A stretch of 12,481 bases of DNA from Sulfuricella sp. (GTDB taxonomy: Bacteria > Pseudomonadota > Gammaproteobacteria > Burkholderiales > Sulfuricellaceae). This document shows positions 1-6,395 of this stretch, one piece after another. The DNA lies in contig JAIOJM010000110.1 of NCBI GenBank assembly GCA_019911785.1, positions 1 to 12,481 of the forward strand. The letters are read 5' to 3'. The notes under the pieces are model-generated. The model searched no databases. It was not told the DNA's origin and saw nothing but the letters and a program-made list of their open reading frames with translations. Position 1 is the stretch's first letter. Every line of letters starts with the position of its first letter. Position numbers and translations under genes: made by a program.

Positions 1-2
1 CT

Positions 3-1769
3 ATGACTGAAAAAAAACTCCACCTGATCCTGTGCTGGCACATGCACCAGCCGGATTACCGCAACCTGACCACGGGCGAATACATGCTGCCGTGGACCTA
101 TTTGCATGCCATGAAGGATTACTCCGACATGGCCCATCACCTGGAAAGCCATCCCCAGGCCAAGTCGGTGTTCAATTTCGTCCCCGTGCTGCTGGATCAG
201 CTGGAGGATTACAGTCGACAATTCGAGGAAGGCAGGCTGCGCGATCCACTGCTTGCCTTGCTCGCCGAAGAAGACCTGAATAGCCTCTCTTCCGCGAGGC
301 GCGATCTGGTTTTTGACAGCTGTTTCCGCAGCAACCATACCAAGATGATCGACCCTTACCCGGCCTACAAGCGGCTGAGCGATCTGTACAAGCACCATGA
401 GCAGATCGGCGAGGCGAGCCTGGACTTTCTTTCCGGGCAGTATCTGGCGGATCTGCTGGTCTGGTACCACCTGGTGTGGTGCGGTGAAAGCGTGCGGCGC
501 AGCAGCGAGCTGGTGGTCAATCTGATGGCGAAGGGCTCGCATTTCACCCTTGCCGACCGTCGGCAACTGTTCGATCTGATCGGAAAAACCATCCGGGGAT
601 TGATTCCGCGTTACCGTAGTCTGGCCGATTCCGGCCAGATTGAAATTTCCACCACGCCCCATTATCACCCCATCGTGCCGCTCCTGATCGACTTCAAGGT
701 GGCGCGGGAAAGCATGCCCGGCGTCGGCCTGCCCGAAGCGACATGCTATCCGGGCGGGCTCAAGCGCGCTTCCTTCCATATTACGTCCGCGCTCGAAAGC
801 CACCGCGACCGTTTTGGCGTCGCGCCGCAGGGCGTCTGGCCCGCCGAGGGCGGCGTGTCGCAGGCGGCGGCAACGGTGTTTGCCGAGCATGGCTGCCGCT
901 GGATGGCGAGCGGAGAAGCCGTGCTGGTCCACAGCCTGCGCGGGCTGGACGGCAAGCAGCCGTTACCGGCCAGGATGAACTATCTGTATCGGCCTTACCG
1001 CCTTGCCACGGGCGATCATGAGATCGTATCCTTCTTCCGCGACGACAGACTGTCGGACAAGATCGGCTTCGAATATGCGAAGTGGTTCGGCAGGGATGCG
1101 GTGGACAATTTCATTCATGAGCTGGAGGAAATCTGGCGGCATACGCCGGCAGACGAGAGCCCTGTGGTCAGCGTTATTCTGGACGGGGAAAACGCCTGGG
1201 AGTACTACCCCTACAACGGATATTACTTCCTCTCCGAAATGTACGATGCGCTGGAGTCGCACCCTTTCATCCGCACCACCACCTTCAAGGATTATCTCGA
1301 CGGTAGCGTGGGGGGGAATGGTATCCAGGCAGAGTTGGCGCTGGGTCTGGCCGAGAACGCGGGAACAACAAACCCGGCGATGGGCAGGTTGCCCTACCTG
1401 GTTGCCGGCAGTTGGGTATACGGCACGTTTTCCACCTGGATCGGAGATCCCGCAAAGAACCGTGCCTGGGACCTGCTGTGCTCCGCCAAGCAAAGCTTCG
1501 ACCTGGTCATGGGCAGCGGCCGCCTGGACAAGCAGGAAGCCGACCTCGCACACAAGCAGCTGGCTGATTGCGAAGGTTCCGACTGGTTCTGGTGGTTCGG
1601 CGATTACAACCCGCAGCACAGCGTAGAGAGCTTCGACAAGCTGTACCGGGATAATCTGGCCAACCTCTACCGGTTGCTGAAACTGCCCGTGCCGGAGCAG
1701 CTCGGCAGGCCGATCAGCCACGGCGGCGGCAGCCCCGAGGCGGGCGGAGCGATGCGCAGAGCCGCTTGA
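3..1769 (+). CDS. Glycoside hydrolase family 57 protein (amylase/pullulanase-like)
   Basis: The 588-residue product carries the recognisable GH57 motifs in order: HMHQP at residues 13-17, TTPHYHP at 217-223, WPAEGG with the probable nucleophile Glu282, and LDGENAWE with the probable acid/base Asp394. A late aromatic motif DWFWWFGD (527-534) is, from memory, typical of the amylase/pullulanase-like GH57 branch. No signal peptide is visible, so it should act in the cytoplasm on alpha-1,4 (perhaps alpha-1,6) glucans with retention of configuration. The start at position 3 fits the family's normal N terminus, but only two bases precede it, so no ribosome binding site can be judged. The next gene is another GH57 enzyme 107 bp downstream in the same direction, which supports a role in glycogen or maltodextrin turnover. 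The exact specificity (alpha-amylase, pullulanase or branching-type) cannot be told from sequence alone. Family assignment is secure; function is inferred. Confidence 0.93.
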   Translation: MTEKKLHLILCWHMHQPDYRNLTTGEYMLPWTYLHAMKDYSDMAHHLESHPQAKSVFNFVPVLLDQLEDYSRQFEEGRLRDPLLALLAEEDLNSLSSARRDLVFDSCFRSNHTKMIDPYPAYKRLSDLYKHHEQIGEASLDFLSGQYLADLLVWYHLVWCGESVRRSSELVVNLMAKGSHFTLADRRQLFDLIGKTIRGLIPRYRSLADSGQIEISTTPHYHPIVPLLIDFKVARESMPGVGLPEATCYPGGLKRASFHITSALESHRDRFGVAPQGVWPAEGGVSQAAATVFAEHGCRWMASGEAVLVHSLRGLDGKQPLPARMNYLYRPYRLATGDHEIVSFFRDDRLSDKIGFEYAKWFGRDAVDNFIHELEEIWRHTPADESPVVSVILDGENAWEYYPYNGYYFLSEMYDALESHPFIRTTTFKDYLDGSVGGNGIQAELALGLAENAGTTNPAMGRLPYLVAGSWVYGTFSTWIGDPAKNRAWDLLCSAKQSFDLVMGSGRLDKQEADLAHKQLADCEGSDWFWWFGDYNPQHSVESFDKLYRDNLANLYRLLKLPVPEQLGRPISHGGGSPEAGGAMRRAA

Positions 1770-1780
1770 CAGCAACTTTT

Positions 1781-1856
1781 CACCGCGGAGGACGCGGAGG
1801 AAAAAACAAGAAATCAGAACTGGTTTTCCTCTGCGTCCTCCGCGTCCTCTGCGGTT
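1781..1856. repeat. Inverted repeat built of 9-bp units between the two GH57 genes
   Basis: The left arm holds two tandem copies of CGCGGAGGA (1784-1792 and 1793-1801). The right arm holds three tandem copies of its complement, TCCTCYGCG (1827-1835, 1836-1844, 1845-1853), where Y is T, C, T. The arms can pair in two registers, leaving one right-arm unit free each time. The C-to-T differences become G-U pairs in RNA, so pairing is kept. A loop of about 20 bases separates the arms. The element starts about 11 bases after the stop codon of the first GH57 gene and ends just before the AAGGA that probably serves the second. Similar CGCAGAGGA-type repeats are, from memory, dispersed in many bacterial genomes. 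It may also stabilise or attenuate the shared transcript; there is no T-tract for a classic terminator. Confidence 0.85.
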
Positions 1857-1860
1857 AACC

Positions 1861-1865
1861 AAGGA
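1861..1865 (+). promoter_or_regulatory. Probable ribosome binding site of the second GH57 gene
   Basis: AAGGA lies 11 bases upstream of the ATG at 1877, a slightly long spacing. It directly follows the inverted repeat, so folding of that repeat could affect access to it. This supports the ATG at 1877 as the start. Confidence 0.5.
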
Positions 1866-1876
1866 TTTTATAATTT

Positions 1877-3883
1877 ATGCCACAACCCATTTCCCTTCTG
1901 CTCGGCGTCCACGCCCACCAGCCCGTCGGCAACTTTCCGGAAGTGCTGGAGGATGCGCACCTGCGCTGCTACCGCCCGTTCATCCATACCCTGCACCGCT
2001 TCCCGGATTTTCATTTTGCCGTGCATTTTTCCGGCTGGCTGCTGGACTGGCTGTTCCAGCACTATCCCGAGGACATGGCGCTGCTGCGCGAAATGGTCAA
2101 GCGCGGGCAGGTCGAGCTGTTCGGCGGCGGCGACACCGAACCGGTGCTGGCGGTGATCCCCCATCGCGACCGCGTCGGGCAGGTGATGCGGCTGTCCGAC
2201 AAGCTGGAAAAGAAGCTGGGCCAGCGGCCGGCAGGTGCCTGGCTGACCGAGCGGGTGTGGGAGGCAACGGTGGTGCCGGCGCTGGTCGATTCTCAGGTCC
2301 GTTATGTCACCGTGGACGACTACCATTTCTTTTGTGCCGGCAAGACTGCGGCTGAACTGGATGGCTTCTACACCACCGAAGAGGACGGACGCAGGCTCGA
2401 CCTGTTCCCGATTTCCGAGGAGTTGCGCTATCGCTTCCCGTTTTCGCCCGCCAACGAAGCGGTTGCCTACCTGGAGGGCCTGGCCGACGAAGGGCGCACC
2501 GCGGCGGTGTATTTCGATGACATCGAGAAATTCGGCATCTGGCCGGAAACCTACGAATGGGTGTACGAGAAGGGCTGGCTGGTGAGCTTCATCGAGGGCG
2601 TGCTCGCCTCGCCGAAAATCCGCACCCAGCGCTACGGCGATTACCATGCTGCCGCCAAAACGCGCGGCGTGGTGTACCTGCCCACCACCTCCTACATCGA
2701 GATGAACGAGTGGAGCCTGCCGGCGCCTGTCGCCAACCAGTATGCGGACCTGGTGGTGCGCGCCAAGGGCGAAGGGTGGTTTGCCCAGGACAAGGCGTTC
2801 CTGCGCGGCGGCATGTGGAAGAATTTCCTCACCCGCTATCCCGAGGCAAACTGGATGCACAAGCGCATGCTGGGGCTGTCCGAACGTCTGGACAAGTTGC
2901 CGCCGAACCGGAAGAAACCGGCGATGCTCGACGCGCTCTACCGTGCCCAGGCCAACGACGCCTACTGGCACGGGCTGTTCGGTGGTCTGTACCTGCCGCA
3001 CTTGCGGCGCGCGGTGTACCATGCCATCGTCGAACTGGAGGGAAGCCTCGATCAATGCGATCCCCGTTCGGAAAGAACCCGTTTCGATTGCGACCTTGAC
3101 GGCCAGGACGAGGTTTTCCTGCACAATTCAGCTATCCAGGCGGTGGTGCGGGTGGACGGCAATGCCAGTGTGATCGAGTTCGACAGTTACCCGCTGCGCC
3201 ACAATTTCGCCGACAGCCTGATGCGCCAGACCGAGCACTACCATCGAAAAATCCATTTGCGTGAGGATCATGGCCTGCACGAAGGCTCCGGTATTGCCTC
3301 GGCACATGATCGCGTCGTCTTCAAGCACGAGATTCATCCGGATGACCTGGCCACCGATGTGCGCCCGCGCGGCCTGTTCGTCGACAGCATCCAGCCGGAG
3401 GGCGGCGAATTCGCGGCCTTGCAGGATTACCAGCTGAAGACGGAGCGCGACCTGTCTCTGACCTTTACCGGCGGGGGGGTGGAAAAACGGGTGCACTTGT
3501 CTGAAAACCGGCTGGAAGCGAGCTACCGCTTCGGCAAGGAATCTCGCGGCACGTTCAGCACCGAAATCAATCTCGCCATGCCGAGCTGCGACGGCCCGGC
3601 CGGGAAGTTCGTCTTTGCGGGCCGGGTGCCGGGCGGTTTCGGCCAGCTGATGGAGCTGGATTCGGTCAGGGAATTGCTGCTGGACGACGATGTCCTGGGC
3701 GGTACGGTAAAATTGGCCCTGAGCGAGCCGGCCCGGCTGGTCAGCCGGCCCCATTTCAGCGTGTCCCAGTCCGAGGCGGGCTTCGAGAAAATCATGCAGG
3801 CGGTAACGCTGACGCTTGCGTGGCCGCTGGATAAAATCCGGCGTGAGCTGCATGTGTCGCTGGAAGTGCTATACAAGCAGTAA
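1877..3883 (+). CDS. GH57 4-alpha-glucanotransferase / alpha-amylase
   Basis: The 668-residue product resembles the Thermococcus litoralis type of GH57 4-alpha-glucanotransferase in length and layout. The N-terminal barrel begins with GVHAHQPVGNF (about residues 10-20). WLTERVWE gives the probable nucleophile Glu125, and YFDDIEKFGIWP gives the probable acid/base Asp214. A helical central region (about 300-380) and a beta-rich C-terminal region (about 390-668) match the usual central and C-terminal domains of this subfamily. There is no signal peptide, so the enzyme should work in the cytoplasm, moving or cleaving alpha-1,4-glucan chains. It belongs to a different GH57 subfamily from the gene just upstream, and the pair probably acts on the same glucan pool. 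Whether transfer or hydrolysis dominates cannot be read from the sequence. All expected catalytic residues are present and the frame is intact. Confidence 0.94.
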   Translation: MPQPISLLLGVHAHQPVGNFPEVLEDAHLRCYRPFIHTLHRFPDFHFAVHFSGWLLDWLFQHYPEDMALLREMVKRGQVELFGGGDTEPVLAVIPHRDRVGQVMRLSDKLEKKLGQRPAGAWLTERVWEATVVPALVDSQVRYVTVDDYHFFCAGKTAAELDGFYTTEEDGRRLDLFPISEELRYRFPFSPANEAVAYLEGLADEGRTAAVYFDDIEKFGIWPETYEWVYEKGWLVSFIEGVLASPKIRTQRYGDYHAAAKTRGVVYLPTTSYIEMNEWSLPAPVANQYADLVVRAKGEGWFAQDKAFLRGGMWKNFLTRYPEANWMHKRMLGLSERLDKLPPNRKKPAMLDALYRAQANDAYWHGLFGGLYLPHLRRAVYHAIVELEGSLDQCDPRSERTRFDCDLDGQDEVFLHNSAIQAVVRVDGNASVIEFDSYPLRHNFADSLMRQTEHYHRKIHLREDHGLHEGSGIASAHDRVVFKHEIHPDDLATDVRPRGLFVDSIQPEGGEFAALQDYQLKTERDLSLTFTGGGVEKRVHLSENRLEASYRFGKESRGTFSTEINLAMPSCDGPAGKFVFAGRVPGGFGQLMELDSVRELLLDDDVLGGTVKLALSEPARLVSRPHFSVSQSEAGFEKIMQAVTLTLAWPLDKIRRELHVSLEVLYKQ

Positions 3884-3897
3884 TCCCAAAACGGCGA

Positions 3898-4070
3898 TTC
3901 AACCTATAATCCGCAGATGACGCAGATTCACACAGATAAAACACGCTGAATCAGGTGGTTGCCAGTCAATCGCACATCACGTCAGGGTAAGTCAAGCAAT
4001 GAAGTCAACATATTGAAATATCTGTGTAAATCTGTGTTCATCTGTGGATAACTGATTTTTCAAGGTTCAA
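3898..4070. repeat. Long intergenic inverted-repeat element (CAGATGACGCAGATT type)
   Basis: The left arm at 3910-3938 and the right arm at 4019-4048 are near-perfect inverted copies of about 29 bp. They differ by a few transitions and one extra T in the right arm (GTGTTCATC against GCGTCATC). Each arm is itself made of 9-10-bp units of the form ATCTGYG. The arms enclose about 80 bp of unrelated sequence. A shorter imperfect pair, TTCAACCT (3898-3905) and AGGTTCAA (4063-4070), extends the symmetry outward. The element fills most of the 243-bp gap between the second GH57 gene and the FKBP gene, and no reading frame is evident inside it. Similar repeats of this kind are, from memory, widespread in unrelated bacteria. 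No convincing target-site duplication was seen. Confidence 0.85.
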
Positions 4071-4092
4071 TAGCTTTTTCTAGGGTTATACT
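4065..4092 (+). promoter_or_regulatory. Possible sigma-70 promoter of the FKBP gene
   Basis: TATACT at 4087-4092 is a good -10 hexamer 34 bases before the ATG at 4127. The best -35 at proper distance is the weak GTTCAA (4065-4070, 16-bp spacer), which overlaps the outer right end of the preceding inverted repeat. The -10 is convincing; the -35 is not. Confidence 0.4.
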
Positions 4093-4113
4093 AGCCAACT
4101 TTTTTAGTTGATC

Positions 4114-4118
4114 AGGAA
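4114..4118 (+). promoter_or_regulatory. Ribosome binding site of the FKBP gene
   Basis: AGGAA lies 8 bases before the ATG at 4127 and supports that start. Confidence 0.6.
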
Positions 4119-4126
4119 TTGCATTC

Positions 4127-4618
4127 ATGGCTGAGCAGAAAATCGGCAGGAACAAGACGGTACACGTGACCTACGTGATTCTGGACGAGAGCGGCAAGGT
4201 ATTCGAGCAGTACGACATGCCGATCGGCTACGTGCATGGCGCCAACAGCGGGTTGTTCGAGAAGATCGAAGCAGCGCTGGAAGGCCACGTGGCCGGCGAC
4301 AAGATCGAAGTCACGCTGAATCCGCGGGAAGGCTTCGGTGACCATCATCCCGAACTGACCTTTACCGACGACATCGACAACGTGCCGCCGGAATTCCGCC
4401 GCATGGGTGCCGAGGTGGAGTTCGAGAACGACAAGGGCGAGGCGATGAAGTTTTTCGTCACCAAGATCGAGAACGGCAAGCTGACCATCGACGCCAACCA
4501 TCCCATGGCAGGCCAGACCGTGACTTTCGTCGTGAACGTGGTATCGGTCAATGATGCCACTCCGTCCGAAATCGCCAGCGGCAGGCCGGATGGGGAAGCG
4601 ATGCCCAGCCTGCACTAG
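4127..4618 (+). CDS. SlyD/SlpA-like FKBP-type peptidyl-prolyl cis-trans isomerase
   Basis: The 163-residue product has the layout of the SlyD/SlpA group. A short FKBP N-terminal part contains VTYVILDESGKVFEQ (about 14-28). An inserted flap (chaperone) domain starts near the PREGFGDHHPE motif (about 66-76) and covers roughly residues 70-120. The FKBP strand then returns with the conserved DANHPMAGQTV (about 123-133). Such proteins catalyse proline isomerisation and assist folding in the cytoplasm; no signal peptide is seen. The C terminus lacks the long His/Cys-rich metal-binding tail of E. coli SlyD, so a nickel-delivery role is not supported. It stands alone between two repeat elements and converges with the copper genes. 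Family assignment is strong; the choice between SlyD and SlpA is left open. Confidence 0.93.
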   Translation: MAEQKIGRNKTVHVTYVILDESGKVFEQYDMPIGYVHGANSGLFEKIEAALEGHVAGDKIEVTLNPREGFGDHHPELTFTDDIDNVPPEFRRMGAEVEFENDKGEAMKFFVTKIENGKLTIDANHPMAGQTVTFVVNVVSVNDATPSEIASGRPDGEAMPSLH

Positions 4619-4641
4619 GGAAGAACTGAACAAGTCCAACG

Positions 4642-4668
4642 CTCCCTCCCCCTTGATGGGAGAGGGGG
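4642..4668. terminator. GC-rich hairpin between convergent genes
   Basis: Bases 4642-4652 pair with 4658-4668 as an 11-bp stem with one C-A mismatch and one G-U pair, around the loop TTGAT. It lies 23 bases after the FKBP stop and 17 bases before the end of the leftward copper chaperone gene, the position expected of a bidirectional terminator. The T-tract is poor on both sides, so termination is inferred from position and stem stability. CCCTCCCCCTTGATGGG-type sequences also occur, from memory, as dispersed repeats in betaproteobacteria. Confidence 0.5.
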
Positions 4669-4684
4669 GTTAATCAGGGTTTCC

Positions 4685-5185
4685 TTAGTGTTTCATGCCT
4701 TCGTGGTCATGTTTCATTTCCATTTTCATTTCGGTCTGGATCTTGCGCACCGGGGCTTCGACTTTCTTGCTGCTGCCGTCCTCGAAGGTCAGCGTGATCG
4801 CCACGTTGTCGCCTTCCTTGAGGTCCTGTTTCAGGCCGATCAGCATTACATGCAGGCTGCCGGGTTTGAGTACGGCTTCGCCCTTGGCCTTGATCTCGAT
4901 GTCCTTGACCGGGCGCATTTTCATCACGCCGCCCTCGTTGGTATGGGTGTGTAATTCCGTCACCTTGGCAACAGTGCTATCTGCCTTGACCAGTTTGTGA
5001 TCCTTGCTGTCGGCATTCTTGAGCACCATGAACGCCCCGGTGTTGGCCATGCCGGGGGGTGCCAGGCGCACGAAAGGGTCGTTGGCGGAAACGCTCTCCG
5101 CAGCGGAGCCGGCCAGCACTGGGGCGGCGATCAGGGTGCCCAGAACGCAGGCGGCGATGCGGATGGAACGGAACTTGTTGGTCAT
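4685..5185 (-). CDS. Periplasmic PCu(A)C-type copper chaperone
   Basis: The 166-residue product begins with a clear signal peptide (basic MTNKFRSIR, then a hydrophobic stretch) with likely cleavage after Ala25 in APVLAG. The mature part carries the exact copper site of the PCu(A)C family: His79, ten residues, Met90, twenty-one residues, His112, one residue, Met114. Members bind Cu(I) in the periplasm and help build the Cu(A) centre of cytochrome c oxidase together with SCO proteins. The SCO gene lies immediately upstream, 26 bp away in the same direction. The C terminus ends in a Met/His-rich tail (EMKMEMKHDHEGMKH) that could hold additional copper. AAGGAG (5192-5197 on the opposite strand) precedes the ATG by 6 bases and fixes the start. 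Assignment is firm; the specific oxidase served is unknown. Confidence 0.95.
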   Translation of the reverse strand: MTNKFRSIRIAACVLGTLIAAPVLAGSAAESVSANDPFVRLAPPGMANTGAFMVLKNADSKDHKLVKADSTVAKVTELHTHTNEGGVMKMRPVKDIEIKAKGEAVLKPGSLHVMLIGLKQDLKEGDNVAITLTFEDGSSKKVEAPVRKIQTEMKMEMKHDHEGMKH

Positions 5186-5191
5186 GCTTTT

Positions 5192-5197
5192 CTCCTT
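5192..5197 (-). promoter_or_regulatory. Strong ribosome binding site of the PCu(A)C gene
   Basis: On the minus strand this reads AAGGAG, six bases before the ATG at 5185. Confidence 0.75.
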
Positions 5198-5211
5198 CGG
5201 TTGATAAAAAT

Positions 5212-5808
5212 TTAACTCTTATTCATCGCGGCGCGGATCGCTTCGACGACCTGCGGCGGCGGGGTGCCGTGGTCGAGAGATTTGAACAGGCTGCCGTCTG
5301 GTGCGATGACGTAGGTGTTGGCGGAGTGGTCCACCACATAGCCCCCGGCCGAGCCGGTTTCCTGTTTGGCATAGACGGCGCCGTAGCTTTTTGCGACCCT
5401 GGCGATTTCCTCCGGGGTGCCGCTCAAGCCCAGGATGCTGGGGTGGAAGTACGCGGTATAGGCCTTGAGCTTGTCCAGAGTGTCGCGCTCCGGGTCCACC
5501 GTGACGAACAGCATCTGTACTTTATCCAGTTCCGCCTTGTCGAGCGAGGCAAGCGCCTGGGAAGTGAAGCCGAGCGAAGTCGGGCAGATGTCCGGGCAGA
5601 AGGTGTAGCCGAAATAAAGCAGCACCACCTTGCCCTTGAGGTCGTGCAACGACAGCGGGCCGTTGGCCGAGTGCAGGGTGAAGTCTCCGCCCCTGGGCGC
5701 TTCCGCCAGGCCGAGCGGAGAGTGGTTGGCGGTGGGCTGCCAGAAGACCATGGCCCAGACCAGCAGCAGGGTGAAGATGACGATAATCGCGATCAGGGTT
5801 TTTTTCAT
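5212..5808 (-). CDS. SCO1/SenC family copper-binding thioredoxin-fold protein
   Basis: The 198-residue product has an N-terminal membrane anchor (MKKTLIAIIVIFTLLLVWAM) and a periplasmic thioredoxin fold. The copper site is complete: Cys71 and Cys75 in FCPDICPTS, and His161 in VVDHSANTY. FVTVDPERDT (101-110) is also typical. SCO proteins deliver copper to, or reduce, the Cu(A) cysteines of cytochrome c oxidase. A longer reading from 5856 exists but adds sixteen mostly charged residues in front of the anchor and would overlap the upstream gene. The ATG at 5808 leaves a 10-bp gap after the upstream stop and places the anchor at the N terminus, so it is preferred. It lies between the conserved membrane protein and the PCu(A)C chaperone, almost certainly in one operon. 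Confidence 0.95.
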   Translation of the reverse strand: MKKTLIAIIVIFTLLLVWAMVFWQPTANHSPLGLAEAPRGGDFTLHSANGPLSLHDLKGKVVLLYFGYTFCPDICPTSLGFTSQALASLDKAELDKVQMLFVTVDPERDTLDKLKAYTAYFHPSILGLSGTPEEIARVAKSYGAVYAKQETGSAGGYVVDHSANTYVIAPDGSLFKSLDHGTPPPQVVEAIRAAMNKS

Positions 5809-5818
5809 CTTATCTCGG

Positions 5819-6295
5819 TTAATTACGCTTCGTTTCAAATCTGAACGGCACCGCAATCCGCCTGCCGTCGGACTCGACCAGCACGGTCGCCTGCCAGCTC
5901 ATCTTGTCGCGCACGCACACCGGCAGCGTGGCTTCTCCGGTGAACAGGCCATTCTTGCCGGGCACCAGGCGCGGGCGGTTGAAAGCCATCTTCATGTCCA
6001 CGCCGGCAAAATCCACTTCCACCGCACCGGCCTTGAAGCCGGTAACCCGCACTTGCAGCTTGAGCGGCTTCAGCACCTGGATCGGCCGGGGTTCCACGGA
6101 GATTTCCAGGCGCCCTCCGCCGGGTAGCGGCGTGGCGCATGGTCCCTGGTGCAGGTCGCACGCCGAATTCAGCGGCAGGCTGATCTCCTGCGGCGGGTTG
6201 AGCAGGGGCGACAGCTTGACCGCTGCCGTAATGGCCAAGGCAGCGGCCAGCAACGCTATGGCGCTCCATAACACTTTATCCGAATAATATCTCAT
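5819..6295 (-). CDS. Conserved membrane-anchored periplasmic protein near SCO, function unknown
   Basis: The 158-residue product has one N-terminal hydrophobic segment (about residues 8-28) with no lipobox, then a soluble part predicted to face the periplasm. The soluble part contains two close cysteines (Cys46 and Cys53 in ACDLHQGPC), a proline/glycine turn, and alternating hydrophobic strands resembling a small beta-sandwich. A conserved-looking DFAGVDMKMAFNRP (95-108) includes Met101 and Met103, and LPVCV includes Cys127. I remember similar proteins encoded next to SCO genes in proteobacteria and a loose likeness to FixH/YtkA-type domains, but no function is established here. Its stop is 10 bp from the SCO start, so co-transcription is likely. 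A role in copper delivery or oxidase assembly is inferred from context only. The RBS is weak (CAGG about 4-7 bases before the ATG). Confidence 0.85.
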   Translation of the reverse strand: MRYYSDKVLWSAIALLAAALAITAAVKLSPLLNPPQEISLPLNSACDLHQGPCATPLPGGGRLEISVEPRPIQVLKPLKLQVRVTGFKAGAVEVDFAGVDMKMAFNRPRLVPGKNGLFTGEATLPVCVRDKMSWQATVLVESDGRRIAVPFRFETKRN

Positions 6296-6395
6296 AGACC
6301 TGATGCAAACTGTGTGCCTGAAATAGAGGTAATTAAATCAATGTGCTTCATGGTGGCAGCTGTGGCAAATGGCGCGTGTCGTGGAATGCTGCACA

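Noticed and set aside
1781..1856. CRISPR-like array suggested by repeated 9-bp units
   Set aside because: Units are contiguous without spacers and arranged as inverted arms, so this is a hairpin repeat, not a CRISPR.
963..1862. 299-codon minus-strand frame opposite the first GH57 gene
   Set aside because: Antisense shadow; its N-terminal part is translated from the intergenic inverted repeat, giving Arg/Gly-rich low complexity.
1868..3124. 418-codon minus-strand frame opposite the second GH57 gene
   Set aside because: Antisense shadow of a gene with clear family motifs; no recognisable domain or promoter of its own.
3128..3853. 241-codon minus-strand frame in the C-terminal part of the glucanotransferase gene
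   Set aside because: Shadow frame; the plus-strand product is continuous and family-like here.
3910..4048. Insertion sequence with terminal inverted repeats
   Set aside because: Only about 140 bp, no transposase frame and no clear target duplication; kept as a repeat element only.
5059..5844. 261-codon plus-strand frame opposite SCO and the copper chaperone start
   Set aside because: Spans two well-supported minus-strand genes and their junction; no recognisable features.
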